Origin: Deltaproteobacteria bacterium
GTDB lineage: Bacteria; Myxococcota_A; Polyangia; Polyangiales; Ga0077539
DNA length: 64,000 bases
Assembly (NCBI GenBank): GCA_016218725.1
Contig: JACRDB010000011.1
Coordinates: 23,418-87,417 of the forward strand
Direction: 5' to 3'
In this document: piece after piece, positions 1-10,658 of the stretch
How the letters are laid out: each line of letters begins with the position of its first letter
How positions within the stretch are numbered: position 1 is the first letter of the stretch
Program-made: the position numbers and the translations under genes
Notes under the pieces: generated by a model
The model's database searches: none
What the model saw: only the letters and a program-made list of their open reading frames with translations
What the model was told of the DNA's origin: nothing

Positions 1-228
1 CGCGCACACATAGAGCCCGCCCGCGTCGCCGAGCTCCACATCGACCCGGCTCCCGAGGGGGAAGGGCCGCGGCGCCACGCCCCGGTCCGTGGGCAGGCGC
101 GCCCAGACCCTGCGCCCCGAGCGGTGCTCCACCACCGTGCGGCAGCGACCCTGGAGCGCCCCGTCCGGCTCCCGGCGGAGGGTGACCGTGACCGGCCGCC
201 GGAGCGCGAACAGGCTGTGCCACTCCAT
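1..228 (-). CDS. PilZ-like (YcgR N-terminal-like) protein, N-terminal part only
   Basis: The gene runs off the left edge, so only the first 76 codons are visible. ATG at 226-228 is preceded on the minus strand by a good ribosome binding site (GAAGGAG). The visible protein is rich in beta-strand-type residues and Arg, with a segment PLGSRVDVELGDAGGLYVC. That segment resembles the N-terminal barrel of YcgR/PilZ proteins, which bind c-di-GMP in their C-terminal part; that part lies outside the window. The family call is inferred from a short stretch and could be wrong; an unrelated small beta-barrel is possible. It is divergent from pncB, with 115 bp between the starts. Confidence 0.42.
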   Translation of the reverse strand, partial: MEWHSLFALRRPVTVTLRREPDGALQGRCRTVVEHRSGRRVWARLPTDRGVAPRPFPLGSRVDVELGDAGGLYVCA

Positions 229-343
229 CGGGTGCTCCTTCAACCCCTTCAACGGCGGAAGGGGCTGGAACCTGTAGCGCCCCGGGGGGCCGGTGCGGTA
301 CGACCTCCGAGCGGGCGCGCCCAGCGCCCCCGAAGGGACGCCC

Positions 344-1816
344 ATGAACACCACGCACTACTACGGGCCTTCGCTGTCGCTCCTGACCGACCTCTACCAG
401 CTCACCATGGCCTACGGCTACTGGAAGAGCGGCGTGCACGAGCGCGAGGCATGCTTCCACCTGCACTTCCGGAAGCACCCCTTCCAGGGCGGGTACACCG
501 TCGCCTGCGGGCTCGCCTACGCCCTGGACTACCTCCAGGGACTGCGCTTCACCGCCGAGGACCTCGCCTGGCTCGGGACCCTGCCGGGCAACGACGGCCG
601 CCCCCTCTTCGACCGAGGCTTCCTCGACCACCTCGGCGAACTTCGCTTTCAGTGCGACGTGGACGCTGTCCCCGAGGGCACCGTGGTCTTCCCGCAGGAG
701 CCCCTGGTGCGCGTGCGAGGCCCGATCCTCCAGTGTCAGCTCGTGGAGACGGCGCTCCTGAACATCATCAATTTCCAGACCCTCATCGCCACCAAGGCCG
801 CCCGGGTGTGCTCCGCAGCCCGCGGGGACGGGGTGCTGGAGTTCGGCCTGCGCCGCGCCCAGGGCATCGACGGCGCGCTGGCCGCGAGCCGCGCGGCCTA
901 CGTGGGCGGCTGCGACGCCACGAGCAACGTGCTGGCCGGGCGGCTCTTCGGCATCCCCGTCAAGGGCACCCACGCCCACTCCTGGGTGATGTCCTTCGAC
1001 GACGAGCTCAGCGCCTTCCACGCCTACGCCCAGGCCATGCCCAACAACTGCGTCTTCCTGGTGGACACCTACGACACCCTGGAGGGCGTGCGCCGCGCCG
1101 TCGAGGTGGGCACCGCCCTGCGCGCCCGAGGGCACGAAATGGTGGGTATCCGCCTGGACTCCGGGGACCTCGCCTACCTCTCCATCGAGGCGAGGAGGAT
1201 CCTTGACGAGGGCGGGTTCCCCAAGGCCGCGGTGGTCGCCAGCAACGACCTGGACGAGCACCTCATCGCCACCCTCAAGGAGCAGGGCGCCACCATCACC
1301 GTGTGGGGCGTCGGGACCAAGCTCGCCACGGCCTATGACCAACCCGCCCTGGGCGGCGTCTACAAGCTCGCCGCCATCCGGGACGAGCACGGTCGCTGGA
1401 AGTACCGCATCAAGCTCTCGGAGCAGGCGGTGAAGGTCTCCACCCCGGGCGTGCAGCAGGTGCGGCGCTACCTGCGCGACGGCGCCGCCGTCGCCGACAT
1501 GATCTACGATGAAGAGAGCCCCCCGGCAGGGGAGGCAACCCTGGTGGACCCGCTGGACCCCACGCGACGCCGGTCCTTCCACCCCACGGACCCCCACACG
1601 GAGCTCCTGGTGCCGGTGTTCCGCAAGGGCCAGCGCGTCTACGAACCTCCCACGCTCGCCGCCACGCGGGACCACGCCCGGGCGCAGCTCGCGGCCTTCC
1701 ACGCTGGCGTCAAGCGCTTCGCCAACCCGCACCAGTACCCGGTAGGGCTCGAGGCGGGCCTCCAGGAGCACAAGACCCGGCTCATCCTTGAAGCGCGGAG
1801 CCAGCCCCGCGGATAG
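344..1816 (+). CDS. pncB: Nicotinate phosphoribosyltransferase
   Basis: 490 residues, the expected size for the NAPRTase family. The enzyme joins nicotinate to PRPP, forming nicotinate mononucleotide in the cytoplasmic Preiss-Handler NAD salvage pathway. The N-terminal block [19 protein letters not shown] is a hallmark of the family. Further conserved blocks are VKGTHAHSW (with the His that is phosphorylated in known enzymes), [10 protein letters not shown] and [11 protein letters not shown] at 344 is chosen over an upstream in-frame GTG at 293 because it follows a GAAGGGA ribosome binding site and starts just before the conserved region. The gene stands alone and converges with the respiratory operon, whose last stop is 6 bp away. 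Confidence 0.95.
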   Translation: MNTTHYYGPSLSLLTDLYQLTMAYGYWKSGVHEREACFHLHFRKHPFQGGYTVACGLAYALDYLQGLRFTAEDLAWLGTLPGNDGRPLFDRGFLDHLGELRFQCDVDAVPEGTVVFPQEPLVRVRGPILQCQLVETALLNIINFQTLIATKAARVCSAARGDGVLEFGLRRAQGIDGALAASRAAYVGGCDATSNVLAGRLFGIPVKGTHAHSWVMSFDDELSAFHAYAQAMPNNCVFLVDTYDTLEGVRRAVEVGTALRARGHEMVGIRLDSGDLAYLSIEARRILDEGGFPKAAVVASNDLDEHLIATLKEQGATITVWGVGTKLATAYDQPALGGVYKLAAIRDEHGRWKYRIKLSEQAVKVSTPGVQQVRRYLRDGAAVADMIYDEESPPAGEATLVDPLDPTRRRSFHPTDPHTELLVPVFRKGQRVYEPPTLAATRDHARAQLAAFHAGVKRFANPHQYPVGLEAGLQEHKTRLILEARSQPRG

Positions 1817-1822
1817 CGCCCC

Positions 1823-2632
1823 CTACGGCGTATGCACCGGGTCCGGCGGGCCGTACTCCGGCCACACGGGCGGCTCCGGCGCGTCCGCCAGGCCCTCCGG
1901 GCGAAGCCCCGCCAGGTCCCCGAAGACCCGGTCCGTGTCGTCCGCGAAGAAGGTCTCGCGCCCGTAGATCGAGTACACCCTCGCCCGGCGCCCGTACCAC
2001 GGGAGGTAGAGGTCCTGGCCGCGGTGCAGGGTCACGGGCCTCAGGTGCTCCAGGGGCTCGCGCAGGTCCAGGGCCCACTCCCGCACGCTCTGCCCCGGCC
2101 GGAGCCTCGCCCGCCGGAGCCACACGGTGAAGAGCCCCCGGCCCGTGGTGAGCACCACCGCGGGGCGGCTCCCACGCAGGACCTCGTGGTCCACGGAGCC
2201 GTCCGCGTGGCGCCGCGTCACCCCCACCTCCGGCGTGCGGAGCTCATAGCGCCGCACCTCCGGGAAGCCATCGCTCCGCCGCACCCCCGGCACGGTGATC
2301 CTGCGCCAGGCCCGCAGCGGCACCAGCGCGCGGTCGTACACCACCTCCACGTCGGTGATGGCCATGCGCCACGCCTGGCGGCTGGTGCCCACCACCAGGC
2401 AGTCCCGCGCCCGGAGCTCGTAGCGCTCCACCACGTCCCGCTCCAGGGAGGTGCGCCCCGAGCGCATCCGTAGCCCCGCCAGCACCTCCCCCGGAGGGAG
2501 CTCACCCACCCCGCACGAGGGGTAGGGCAAGGTAGGGAGGGACGCGACCGGGACGTGCTTCCTGCGACACCCCGGGGCGCACGCCGCCAGGGCGATGGTT
2601 ACACTGAGCGGGAGGAGCCTCGGGGGCTTCAG
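1823..2632 (-). CDS. Lipoprotein at the end of the cytochrome oxidase operon, function unknown
   Basis: About 269 residues if translation starts at CTG 2632. The N-terminus gives a hydrophobic stretch ending in the lipobox LAAC, so a membrane lipoprotein is likely. The rest has many Arg and aromatic residues and alternates like a beta-rich fold; I recognise no domain. No ATG, GTG or TTG is placed to preserve the signal peptide. The CTG overlaps the TGA of the preceding oxidase subunit IV gene, which would suit translational coupling, but the start is uncertain. A long upstream extension of the frame runs inside the subunit IV gene and is rejected. Its position suggests a role in oxidase assembly or simply co-transcription; this is inference. 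Confidence 0.55.
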   Translation of the reverse strand: MKPPRLLPLSVTIALAACAPGCRRKHVPVASLPTLPYPSCGVGELPPGEVLAGLRMRSGRTSLERDVVERYELRARDCLVVGTSRQAWRMAITDVEVVYDRALVPLRAWRRITVPGVRRSDGFPEVRRYELRTPEVGVTRRHADGSVDHEVLRGSRPAVVLTTGRGLFTVWLRRARLRPGQSVREWALDLREPLEHLRPVTLHRGQDLYLPWYGRRARVYSIYGRETFFADDTDRVFGDLAGLRPEGLADAPEPPVWPEYGPPDPVHTP

Positions 2633-3105
2633 TGGTGCTCGGCCGCGGGGGCCTGGTGACCCCCGCCGTGCTCGCCGTGGGACGGCAGCGGCGTGGCGGG
2701 CGGGACGTAGTCCTCGTCGCGCATACCGCCGGGGGCGCGCTCGGCGTGGCGCAGGTAATGGCGGCCGCCGTTCATGCGGTCCACGGCGCCGCGGGTGCCC
2801 AGGTCGTTCATGGTGTATGTGAGGAAGATCCCCAGGAACACGAAGCTCATCACGAAGACCAGCGCGTGGAAGGGCTTGTCGTGCCTGAGGTGCATGAAGA
2901 ACGTGGCCACCAGCGAGGCCTTCACCGTGGCCACGGCGATGGCCACCACGGTGTTGGCGCTCCCGAGGTCCACGTAGGACACCGCGACGGTGAGCACCGT
3001 GAGCACGATGAGCGCCGAGAAGATCGCGCAGAGGAACCACGCCGCGGTGATGTGGGCGTGGACCTTTCCGTCATCAGCGTGGGCGTGGGCGTGGGCGTCG
3101 CTCAT
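2629..3105 (-). CDS. ctaF: Cytochrome c oxidase subunit IV (caa3-type)
   Basis: 158 residues with three predicted membrane segments: residues about 20-42 (AAWFLCAIFSALIVLTVL), 50-70 and 82-100. The block VATVKASLVATFFMHLRHD is characteristic of prokaryotic oxidase subunit IV. The N-terminus is His-rich (DAHAHAHADD), as often seen in these subunits. A C-terminal soluble tail of about 55 residues, also His-rich, is longer than usual. The start lies 3 bp after the ctaE stop, so the two are probably co-translated. It is a small accessory subunit of the terminal oxidase, probably for stability; it carries no redox centre. Confidence 0.9.
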   Translation of the reverse strand: MSDAHAHAHADDGKVHAHITAAWFLCAIFSALIVLTVLTVAVSYVDLGSANTVVAIAVATVKASLVATFFMHLRHDKPFHALVFVMSFVFLGIFLTYTMNDLGTRGAVDRMNGGRHYLRHAERAPGGMRDEDYVPPATPLPSHGEHGGGHQAPAAEHH

Positions 3106-3108
3106 GGT

Positions 3109-3903
3109 TCAACCTACCAGGTACAGCAGCGGGAAGAGGTAGATCCAGACCAGGTCCACGAGGTGCCAGTAGAGCGCGCCGATCTCCACCGCGGTGAAGT
3201 ACTCGGGGCTGAAGTGGCCCTTCTGGTTGCGCCAGAGCACCCAGGTAAGGATGGCCATCCCCACGACGACGTGCACCCCGTGGAGGCCCGTCATCATGAA
3301 GTACAGCCCGAAGAACATGTTGCCGCGGGCCGGCAGGTCCAGCACCTGGAGCGGCCGGGCCATGGTGCGGTCGAAGCACCCGTCGCCCTGGAGGATGTGC
3401 ATGTACCAGGGCGTAGACGACCCCGAGAAGCCCCCGTGGCCGTCCGGGCTGCCCGCGAACCAGGGGTGCCCGAAGCAGCGCCCCGGGAGCAGCCCGTCGT
3501 GGAACTTGTGCGTGTACTCGAAGTACTTCACCACCAGGAAGATCGCCGCGCAGGCGATGGTGATCACCAGGTACAGCGAGGTCTTCTTCTGGTTGCCGAG
3601 CTGCGCCTCGCGCACCGCGAGGGCCGCCGTCAGCGAGGAGAACAGCAGCACCACCGTGTTCACCGCGCCCATGATGCGGTCCAGGTGGTGGTGCGCCATG
3701 GTGAACACGTCGGGCTCCAGGCTCCGGAAGATCCCGTAGGCCACGAAGAGCCCGCCGAACATCAGGATCTCCGTGCAGATGAAGACCCACATGCCCAGCT
3801 TGGCCGTGTCGAACTGCTGCTCCGGCGTGTCAAAGTGGTGGGCCAGGTACGGCGGGTGCTCGCCATGCCCGTGCCCGGCCTCGGCACCGTGTCCGGCGCT
3901 CAT
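3109..3903 (-). CDS. ctaE: Cytochrome c oxidase subunit III
   Basis: 264 residues. The segments GMWVFICTEILMFGGLFVAY near the N-terminus and GLHGVHVVVGM near residue 205 are typical of heme-copper oxidase subunit III, and the protein ends in VDLVWIYLFPLLYLVG. About six membrane helices are visible. A loop of about 50 residues between the central helices, rich in Gly and Pro (roughly residues 130-180), makes it longer than a minimal five-helix subunit III. It sits between ctaD (41 bp upstream) and ctaF (3 bp downstream). Subunit III has no metal centre and supports proton uptake and stability of subunit I. Confidence 0.95.
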   Translation of the reverse strand: MSAGHGAEAGHGHGEHPPYLAHHFDTPEQQFDTAKLGMWVFICTEILMFGGLFVAYGIFRSLEPDVFTMAHHHLDRIMGAVNTVVLLFSSLTAALAVREAQLGNQKKTSLYLVITIACAAIFLVVKYFEYTHKFHDGLLPGRCFGHPWFAGSPDGHGGFSGSSTPWYMHILQGDGCFDRTMARPLQVLDLPARGNMFFGLYFMMTGLHGVHVVVGMAILTWVLWRNQKGHFSPEYFTAVEIGALYWHLVDLVWIYLFPLLYLVG

Positions 3904-3944
3904 GGGGTCCTCCGTGCGGGTGTGGTGCTCTCAGCGCTCATTGG

Positions 3945-5621
<1,677 letters not shown>

Positions 5622-5658
5622 TGGGGTTCCTCTTCGGTCCTCTTCGGTCGGCTCAGGT

Positions 5659-6633
5659 TCAGTGGAGCGTTCGGATGTAGGCGATGATCGCGTCGATCTG
5701 CCGGTCGTTGAGCGTGCCGCGGTAGGTGGGCATGACGGGCTGGAAGCCCTCCACCACGCGCGCGCTCGGGTCCAGGATAGACTGCCGGAGGTAGTTCTCC
5801 TCCACGGTCACACCGTTCCCGTCGCTCATGCGCTCCTGCCGGCCGAAGAGCCCGCGCCAGCTGGGGCCCGCCATGCGCGTGCCATCCGTGGAGTGGCAGG
5901 TGAAGCACTGGTTCTCGCGGTACATCCGCTGGCCCCAGTCCGCGGTGCTCTCCCCGGGGTGCGGCCCCAGGAGCGACTCCTCGAAGGTGAGGTACTCCTG
6001 CATCGTCTGGATGGTGATCTCGCCGCGCATGTTGAAGTGCCCCGCGTAGGAGCCGTCCTGGGCCGGGGTGTTGCCCGCCGCGCCGCAGTACTCCGCGCAG
6101 TAGAAGGGCGCCCGCCCGGTGCGCGTGGCGCGGAACCAGAGCGTGCCGTACATCCCCGGCACCGCGTCGCGCTTCACCCGGAACACCGGGATGAAGAACG
6201 CGTGGAGCACGTCCTCCGAGGAGATCAGGAGCCGCACCGCGCGCCCGACGGGCACGTGCAGCTCCGGGCTGTGCCCGCCGTTGGGGTACTCGAAGTCCCA
6301 GGACCATTTTCGCCCCCGCACGCGGATGTCCAGCGTGTCCGCCGGGGGGCTGGTCATGCTCACGTACTGCTCGAAGCCCCAGTGGAAGATCAGCGCCAGG
6401 AAGATCACCGGCGCCACGGTCCAGCCGACCTCCAGCGGGAGGTTGTGCCCCGTGGGCTCGGACTTCGGGTGCTTGCTGCGCTCGTACTTCCAGACGAAGT
6501 ACAGCGCCGCGCCGATGATGCCCACGAAGAGCACCACGGACATCCAGTAGATGAAGTAGTACGTCCAGTCGACGCTCGGGGACAGCGTGGACCATCCTCC
6601 CGGAAGCTGGATCGTGGGTTCTGTCGGGTTCAT
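5659..6633 (-). CDS. ctaC: Cytochrome c oxidase subunit II with fused cytochrome c domain
   Basis: 324 residues. Two N-terminal membrane helices (about 24-46 and 68-88) are followed by a periplasmic CuA cupredoxin domain and a C-terminal cytochrome c domain (about 225-324) with CFTCH at 243-247 and a likely axial Met in MPTY. This makes the enzyme caa3-type. CuA ligands appear to be H144, C179, C183, H199 and M202. C183 and H199 are 16 residues apart instead of the usual four, because of a 12-residue insertion in the ligand loop (see findings). The start ATG overlaps the sco stop by four bases. It receives electrons from the Alternative Complex III or a soluble cytochrome c and passes them to subunit I. 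Confidence 0.95.
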   Translation of the reverse strand: MNPTEPTIQLPGGWSTLSPSVDWTYYFIYWMSVVLFVGIIGAALYFVWKYERSKHPKSEPTGHNLPLEVGWTVAPVIFLALIFHWGFEQYVSMTSPPADTLDIRVRGRKWSWDFEYPNGGHSPELHVPVGRAVRLLISSEDVLHAFFIPVFRVKRDAVPGMYGTLWFRATRTGRAPFYCAEYCGAAGNTPAQDGSYAGHFNMRGEITIQTMQEYLTFEESLLGPHPGESTADWGQRMYRENQCFTCHSTDGTRMAGPSWRGLFGRQERMSDGNGVTVEENYLRQSILDPSARVVEGFQPVMPTYRGTLNDRQIDAIIAYIRTLH

Positions 6634-7499
6634 CCTAGTCCCTGGCCTGTGATCCTTGGCGCGGTGTCAGCGTCAGCGGGCTGCGGCTCCTTGCGGCGGC
6701 GGTCGCGCAGCCAGAGCGTGCCCAGGAGCCCCGCCATGAGCACCACGGTGACCGCGCCCCCAAGGCGCATCACCCTCGTGGCCAGGAGCGCGTAGCGCTT
6801 GCCCTGCGGGTCGTAGTGGTAGCAGTACAGTATCAGCCGCTCGACAGTGGTGACGCTCCGGCCCTCGGAGGCCTCCAGGAGCCCGAGCCGCAGGTCCGCC
6901 TCGCGGTACTCGATCCCGTAGAGGTAGCGCCCCACCCTGCCCGACGGCGTCAGCAGCGTGGTCACCGCGGGGTGCGCGTACTGGCCCTGCCGCGCGTCGT
7001 AGCGGTACTGGAAGCCCACCGCCTCGGTCACCCGACGGATGGAGGCCTCGTCGCCCGTCAGGAAGTGCCAGCCCCGGGCCGCCGTCGTACGGTTGTACGT
7101 GCGCAAGACCCGCTGGCGCTTCTGGGCGCTCACCTCCGTGGTGTCCCGCGGGTCGATGGACAGCGTCACCACGTCGAACTCCTGGCCCACGCTCCAGCGC
7201 GTCTGGGCCAGCACCCGCAGGACCGCGTTCAGCACCATGCTGCACAGCATCGGGCAGCGGTGGTACACAAGGTTCAGGAGCACCGGCCGGCGCCCGTCGA
7301 AGTACTGCCCCAGCCGCACCGCCCGGCCCTCGTGGTCCCGGAAGGTCACGTCCGTGGGCACCTGCGCCCCCAGGTGCTCCACCACGGTCACGTCCGCCAG
7401 CTCCGGCGGCAGCACGTTGATCTGCGCCCACGCAGACCCCGGCGCCGCCAGCAGCATCGCCAGCAGGAGGAGCGCGGAGGTGACAGCCCGGGTGGTCAT
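6630..7499 (-). CDS. sco: SCO1/SenC-type copper chaperone for CuA assembly
   Basis: 289 residues. A signal peptide (about 1-25, ending AWAQ) is followed by a thioredoxin-like domain with the copper-binding pair CPMLC (C82, C86) and a conserved His (H176 in QYAHPAV). There is also a C-terminal membrane helix (about residues 252-274) followed by DRRRKE. SCO proteins deliver copper to, or reduce, the CuA site of oxidase subunit II in the periplasm. The position directly upstream of ctaC, with a four-base overlap, fits this job. The C-terminal anchor is an extension beyond the minimal SCO fold, common in homologues encoded next to Alternative Complex III. Confidence 0.92.
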   Translation of the reverse strand: MTTRAVTSALLLLAMLLAAPGSAWAQINVLPPELADVTVVEHLGAQVPTDVTFRDHEGRAVRLGQYFDGRRPVLLNLVYHRCPMLCSMVLNAVLRVLAQTRWSVGQEFDVVTLSIDPRDTTEVSAQKRQRVLRTYNRTTAARGWHFLTGDEASIRRVTEAVGFQYRYDARQGQYAHPAVTTLLTPSGRVGRYLYGIEYREADLRLGLLEASEGRSVTTVERLILYCYHYDPQGKRYALLATRVMRLGGAVTVVLMAGLLGTLWLRDRRRKEPQPADADTAPRITGQGLG

Positions 7500-7508
7500 T
7501 GGTTATAC

Positions 7509-8063
7509 TTAAGGGTTCGTCCCCGGCGGCGGCCTGGAGGCGGCCGCGGGCCTCGCGGCGGGGGCGGGCGCCCCTCGCGCGGGGAGGTGGATCTGAACCC
7601 CTGGCACCGCGGGCGGCGACGGCCTCCCGAGCAGAGGCCGGACGGCTCCGCGAAGACCGGTCGCCGTGGGGGTCGGCGCTGCCGCCGCGGGCGGCGCGAC
7701 CTCGGCGGGCGGCGGCGCAGGCGGCGCAGGCGGCGCAGGCGGCGTGAAGTCCCGGTGCAGGAGCGACCAGCCCACCATCGGGTCGTAGGTGGTGGACGGC
7801 TCCGGGGCGATGGCCCTCGGGCGCCCGCCGGAGGCCACCGTGCGCAGCGCGGGCTCCAGCCGGGCGAGGGCCTGGGCCTCGCGGGCGCGGGCGTGGTCGA
7901 GCTGGTCCGTGGGCGCCTCGAAGACCTTGGCGCGCTGGTCCCGCTCGTACATGATCGTGAAGTACGAGTGGAACAGGTACTGCAGGGCCAGCAGCGTCCC
8001 GAGGGAGAGCCCCGCGAGGACGATGATCCTGCCGATGGGTGGTTCCGTGCGGTCCGTGGCCAT
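7509..8063 (-). CDS. Small single-helix membrane protein between actF and sco
   Basis: 184 residues from ATG 8063, 11 bp after the actF stop. It has one membrane helix (about residues 13-31, IVLAGLSLGTLLALQYLFHS). A short helical periplasmic part with many Ala and Arg follows. Next comes a conserved-looking block TYDPMVGWSLLHRDF, then a long Pro/Ala-rich tail encoded in part by a 9-bp tandem repeat. I do not recognise a named family. Its location, in the same transcript as Alternative Complex III and the oxidase, suggests an accessory or supercomplex-linking subunit, but this is inference. The Pro/Ala tail is probably disordered and may be length-variable between strains. Confidence 0.75.
   Translation of the reverse strand: MATDRTEPPIGRIIVLAGLSLGTLLALQYLFHSYFTIMYERDQRAKVFEAPTDQLDHARAREAQALARLEPALRTVASGGRPRAIAPEPSTTYDPMVGWSLLHRDFTPPAPPAPPAPPPAEVAPPAAAAPTPTATGLRGAVRPLLGRPSPPAVPGVQIHLPARGAPAPAARPAAASRPPPGTNP
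7711..7743. repeat. 9-bp tandem repeat in the Pro/Ala tail of the small membrane protein
   Basis: The unit GGCGGCGCA is repeated more than three times head to tail. On the minus strand it encodes Ala-Pro-Pro units (PPAPPAPPAPP). Such in-frame repeats change length by slippage without breaking the frame. Confidence 0.8.
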
Positions 8064-8074
8064 GGTCCGGTCCC

Positions 8075-9442
8075 TCAGAAGTTCTCGAAGCGGAGCGACC
8101 GCGACAGCCGCGGGTCCCCGATGGGCACCAGGGGGTGCCGGGTCATGCGCTGGAACACCACCGCGAGGTACACCCCGCCGACGCCCACCAGGCACGCGAG
8201 GTCCAGCCAGTGGGGCTGCAGCGAGGCCGGGTCCTGCGGGGTGAGCTCGAGCACGTTCCGCGCGAAGTTCGGCAGGACGGCCCAGTAGCACTCCACCACG
8301 TGCATCACCAGCATCCCCGCGGCCCCGAGGCTCAACAGCGACAGCCGCCGCTTGATGTTCCGGGACATCAGGAACACGAAGGGCAGCGCGAAGTGCCCGA
8401 GGCAGATCAGGAGCGACACGTTCTTCCAGGGGCCGTCGCCCCAGCGCGCGTGGAAATACGTGGTCTCCTCGGGGATGCCCGCGTACCAGATCAGGAAGAA
8501 CTGCGAGAAGGAGATGTACGCCCAGAAGCAGTTGAACCCGAAGAGGAGCTTGCCCAGGTCGTGGTAGTGCTCCACGGTGACGGCCCGGGTCAGGGGTCCG
8601 TTCGCCCGGAGGGAGAGCGTCGTCAGGATCAGCACCGCCATGGCCGCCACCACGCTGCCAGAGAAGAGCTGCACGCCGAAGATGGTGGAGAACCAGGTCG
8701 GGTCCAGGCCCATGATCCAGTCGACGCCCGCGAAGGTCAGCGTCAGCCCGAAGACGAAGGTCGCCGGCGGCGCCAACCTCGCCGAGCGCACCGTCAACCC
8801 CTCGGCGCGGCTGCCGTCCTGCGCGGTGCTGTTGCGGTAGAAGCTCCACGCCAGGAGGCCCCAGGCGGCGAAATAGATCAGCGCCCGCAGGAACCAGAAG
8901 TTGCGGTTCAGGTACGGCGCCTTGTGCTGGAGGAGCTCGTGGTGCACCGCGCGCTCGATGTCCTCCTGGGAGTACACCCCCGCGCCGTGGCCGCCGCCGT
9001 GCTCCGTGGCCGCCGCCGGGGCGCCGTGCTCTCCATGGCCGCCCTCGTGAGGGGCGCTCTCGTGACCGCCGCCGTGCTCCGCGGAGACGTGGGTCCAGGG
9101 GTACAGGTGCTCCATCCCCAGCACCACGGGGACGAAGAGCGGGGCGAACACCAGCAGCCCCACCATGAAGAACTCCGCCGTGCGGCGCACGGTGACGCTC
9201 CAGCGCGCGGAGGTGAGGTACTGCACCAGGACGAAGAACAAGCTCCCGAGGCCGATGGTCAGGAAGACGAGGAACGCGAAGAGGTACGAGTACGCCGCCC
9301 GCTGGGGGTTGCTGGAGTGCCCCGCGGCCCAGCCGCCGAGGCCGAGCACGCCGGCGCCCGCGGCGAGCTTCCAGGCGCTGGCCCAGGGGCCCCCCTGGAG
9401 CCGGTAGTCCCCACCTTCGTCGGTCTTGCTCTCGGCGCTCAC
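8075..9442 (-). CDS. actF: Alternative Complex III subunit ActF (quinol:cytochrome c oxidoreductase membrane subunit)
   Basis: 455 residues from GTG 9442, whose GTGA overlaps the actE stop; a longer frame upstream lies inside actE and is rejected. About ten membrane helices are visible, as expected for the shortened NrfD-like subunit ActF that pairs with ActC. A His-rich insertion of about 40 residues near residues 113-152 (with HEGGHGEHGA) lies between helices. ActF helps anchor the periplasmic redox arm and may take part in quinol oxidation or proton transfer; it carries no cofactor of its own in characterised complexes. Confidence 0.9.
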   Translation of the reverse strand: MSAESKTDEGGDYRLQGGPWASAWKLAAGAGVLGLGGWAAGHSSNPQRAAYSYLFAFLVFLTIGLGSLFFVLVQYLTSARWSVTVRRTAEFFMVGLLVFAPLFVPVVLGMEHLYPWTHVSAEHGGGHESAPHEGGHGEHGAPAAATEHGGGHGAGVYSQEDIERAVHHELLQHKAPYLNRNFWFLRALIYFAAWGLLAWSFYRNSTAQDGSRAEGLTVRSARLAPPATFVFGLTLTFAGVDWIMGLDPTWFSTIFGVQLFSGSVVAAMAVLILTTLSLRANGPLTRAVTVEHYHDLGKLLFGFNCFWAYISFSQFFLIWYAGIPEETTYFHARWGDGPWKNVSLLICLGHFALPFVFLMSRNIKRRLSLLSLGAAGMLVMHVVECYWAVLPNFARNVLELTPQDPASLQPHWLDLACLVGVGGVYLAVVFQRMTRHPLVPIGDPRLSRSLRFENF

Positions 9443-10080
9443 GGCATCGCTCCGTCGTTCGGGGCCTGGCTGAGCTCCAGCGCGCGCACGTACGCGACGA
9501 TGGCCCAGCGGTCGTTCACGGGGACCTGCGCGGCGTAGGAGGGCATGTTGCGGACCCCGTTGGAGATCGTCGCGTAGAGCTGCCCGTCCGGCATGTGCCG
9601 CACGCGCGCGTCGTGGAGGTTCGCCGGTTGCGGGTAGGGGAAGCCTACGCTGGGCCTGCGCGACCGCAGGTACACCATCCCGAGCCCGTCCCCCGCGCGG
9701 CCGTGGCACGGCGCGCAGTAGATGTTGAAGCGCTCGTGGCCGCGCAGGGTGAGCGCGTCCATACCCTCGTGGCGACGGCCCTGGTCATCGCGGTAGGTGG
9801 CCTGGGACACCACGGGCTCGGGCACCGTAGGCACGTAGGCGCTGTTGTCCTCCTCGCGGCCGGTGGCCACCCGCGCGTCATCGATGAGCGAGCCGAAGGG
9901 CACCGTGCCCTCCACCGGCGGGCGCATGGTGCGGCCATCGGCGAACATCCGGCTCCGGGCCTGGGGGTTGTAGCGCTGCTGCTGGTGCATGTTCCGCAGG
10001 AGCGCCACCGGGGGCTCCTCGGAGGTCTGCCCGCGGCAGCCCAGGGCGCTGAGAACTACGATCGCGGCCAGGCGCTTCAC
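9439..10080 (-). CDS. actE: Alternative Complex III subunit ActE, monoheme cytochrome c lipoprotein
   Basis: 213 residues. The N-terminus MKRLAAIVVLSALGC is a lipoprotein signal. One heme-binding motif CAPCH is followed by GRAGDG, and a likely axial Met is in the block NMPSYAAQVP. ActE is the periplasmic monoheme subunit that hands electrons from the ActA/ActB arm to the oxidase or a soluble cytochrome. Start and stop overlap the neighbours by four bases on both sides (actD and actF). Confidence 0.93.
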   Translation of the reverse strand: MKRLAAIVVLSALGCRGQTSEEPPVALLRNMHQQQRYNPQARSRMFADGRTMRPPVEGTVPFGSLIDDARVATGREEDNSAYVPTVPEPVVSQATYRDDQGRRHEGMDALTLRGHERFNIYCAPCHGRAGDGLGMVYLRSRRPSVGFPYPQPANLHDARVRHMPDGQLYATISNGVRNMPSYAAQVPVNDRWAIVAYVRALELSQAPNDGAMP

Positions 10081-10652
10081 GGCACTTCGTCCTCGATGAC
10101 CTCGACGTGCGTCGCCTTGGCGCCCTCGAGGAGTTCACGGGTCTTGGTCAGGTCGAACTTGGGGTCTTCGCGCTCCACCGAGAGGAAGAACCGGTCGTCC
10201 GTCGCGGACCGGAAGCGGTCCGAGAAGAACACCGGGTGGTGGTGCCGCGGGAGCTTGTTGAGCCCCAGCATCCCGAACACCGCCCCGAAGGCGGAGAACA
10301 GCACCGTGAGCTCGAAGGTCACCGGCGCGTACGCGGGGATGGACAACGGCGGCTTGCCCCCCACCACGAAGGGGTACGAGATGTGGTTCGCCCAGGTGAT
10401 CAGCGCCACCGCCGTGGTGAAGCCCGCCGTGGCCATGGCCGCGACGATCCACCCGAGGCGCGAGTCGCTCATCCCCATGGCCCGGTCCATGCCGTGCACC
10501 GGGAAGGGCGTGTGCGCGTCGAAGCTCTTGTAGCCCGCGTCCCGCAGGGCCTCCGCGGCGTGCAGGACGCTCCCCGCCGAGTCGAACTCCGCCAGGAGGA
10601 GCACCGGGCGCCGCTCGCGCTCGGGCTGCGGTTCGTTGTGCGTGTCGCTCAT
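10077..10652 (-). CDS. actD: Alternative Complex III subunit ActD (DUF3341)
   Basis: 191 residues. The N-terminal part (LLAEFDSAGSVLHAAEALRDAGY, about 20-42) and the pair of membrane helices near residues 70-90 and 105-130 match the DUF3341 family. The motif DAHTPFPVHGMDRAMG is highly typical of ActD. The subunit binds the membrane part of the complex on the cytoplasmic side and has no redox centre. It lies 6 bp after the actC stop and overlaps actE by four bases. Confidence 0.93.
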   Translation of the reverse strand: MSDTHNEPQPERERRPVLLLAEFDSAGSVLHAAEALRDAGYKSFDAHTPFPVHGMDRAMGMSDSRLGWIVAAMATAGFTTAVALITWANHISYPFVVGGKPPLSIPAYAPVTFELTVLFSAFGAVFGMLGLNKLPRHHHPVFFSDRFRSATDDRFFLSVEREDPKFDLTKTRELLEGAKATHVEVIEDEVP

Positions 10653-10658
10653 GGGACC

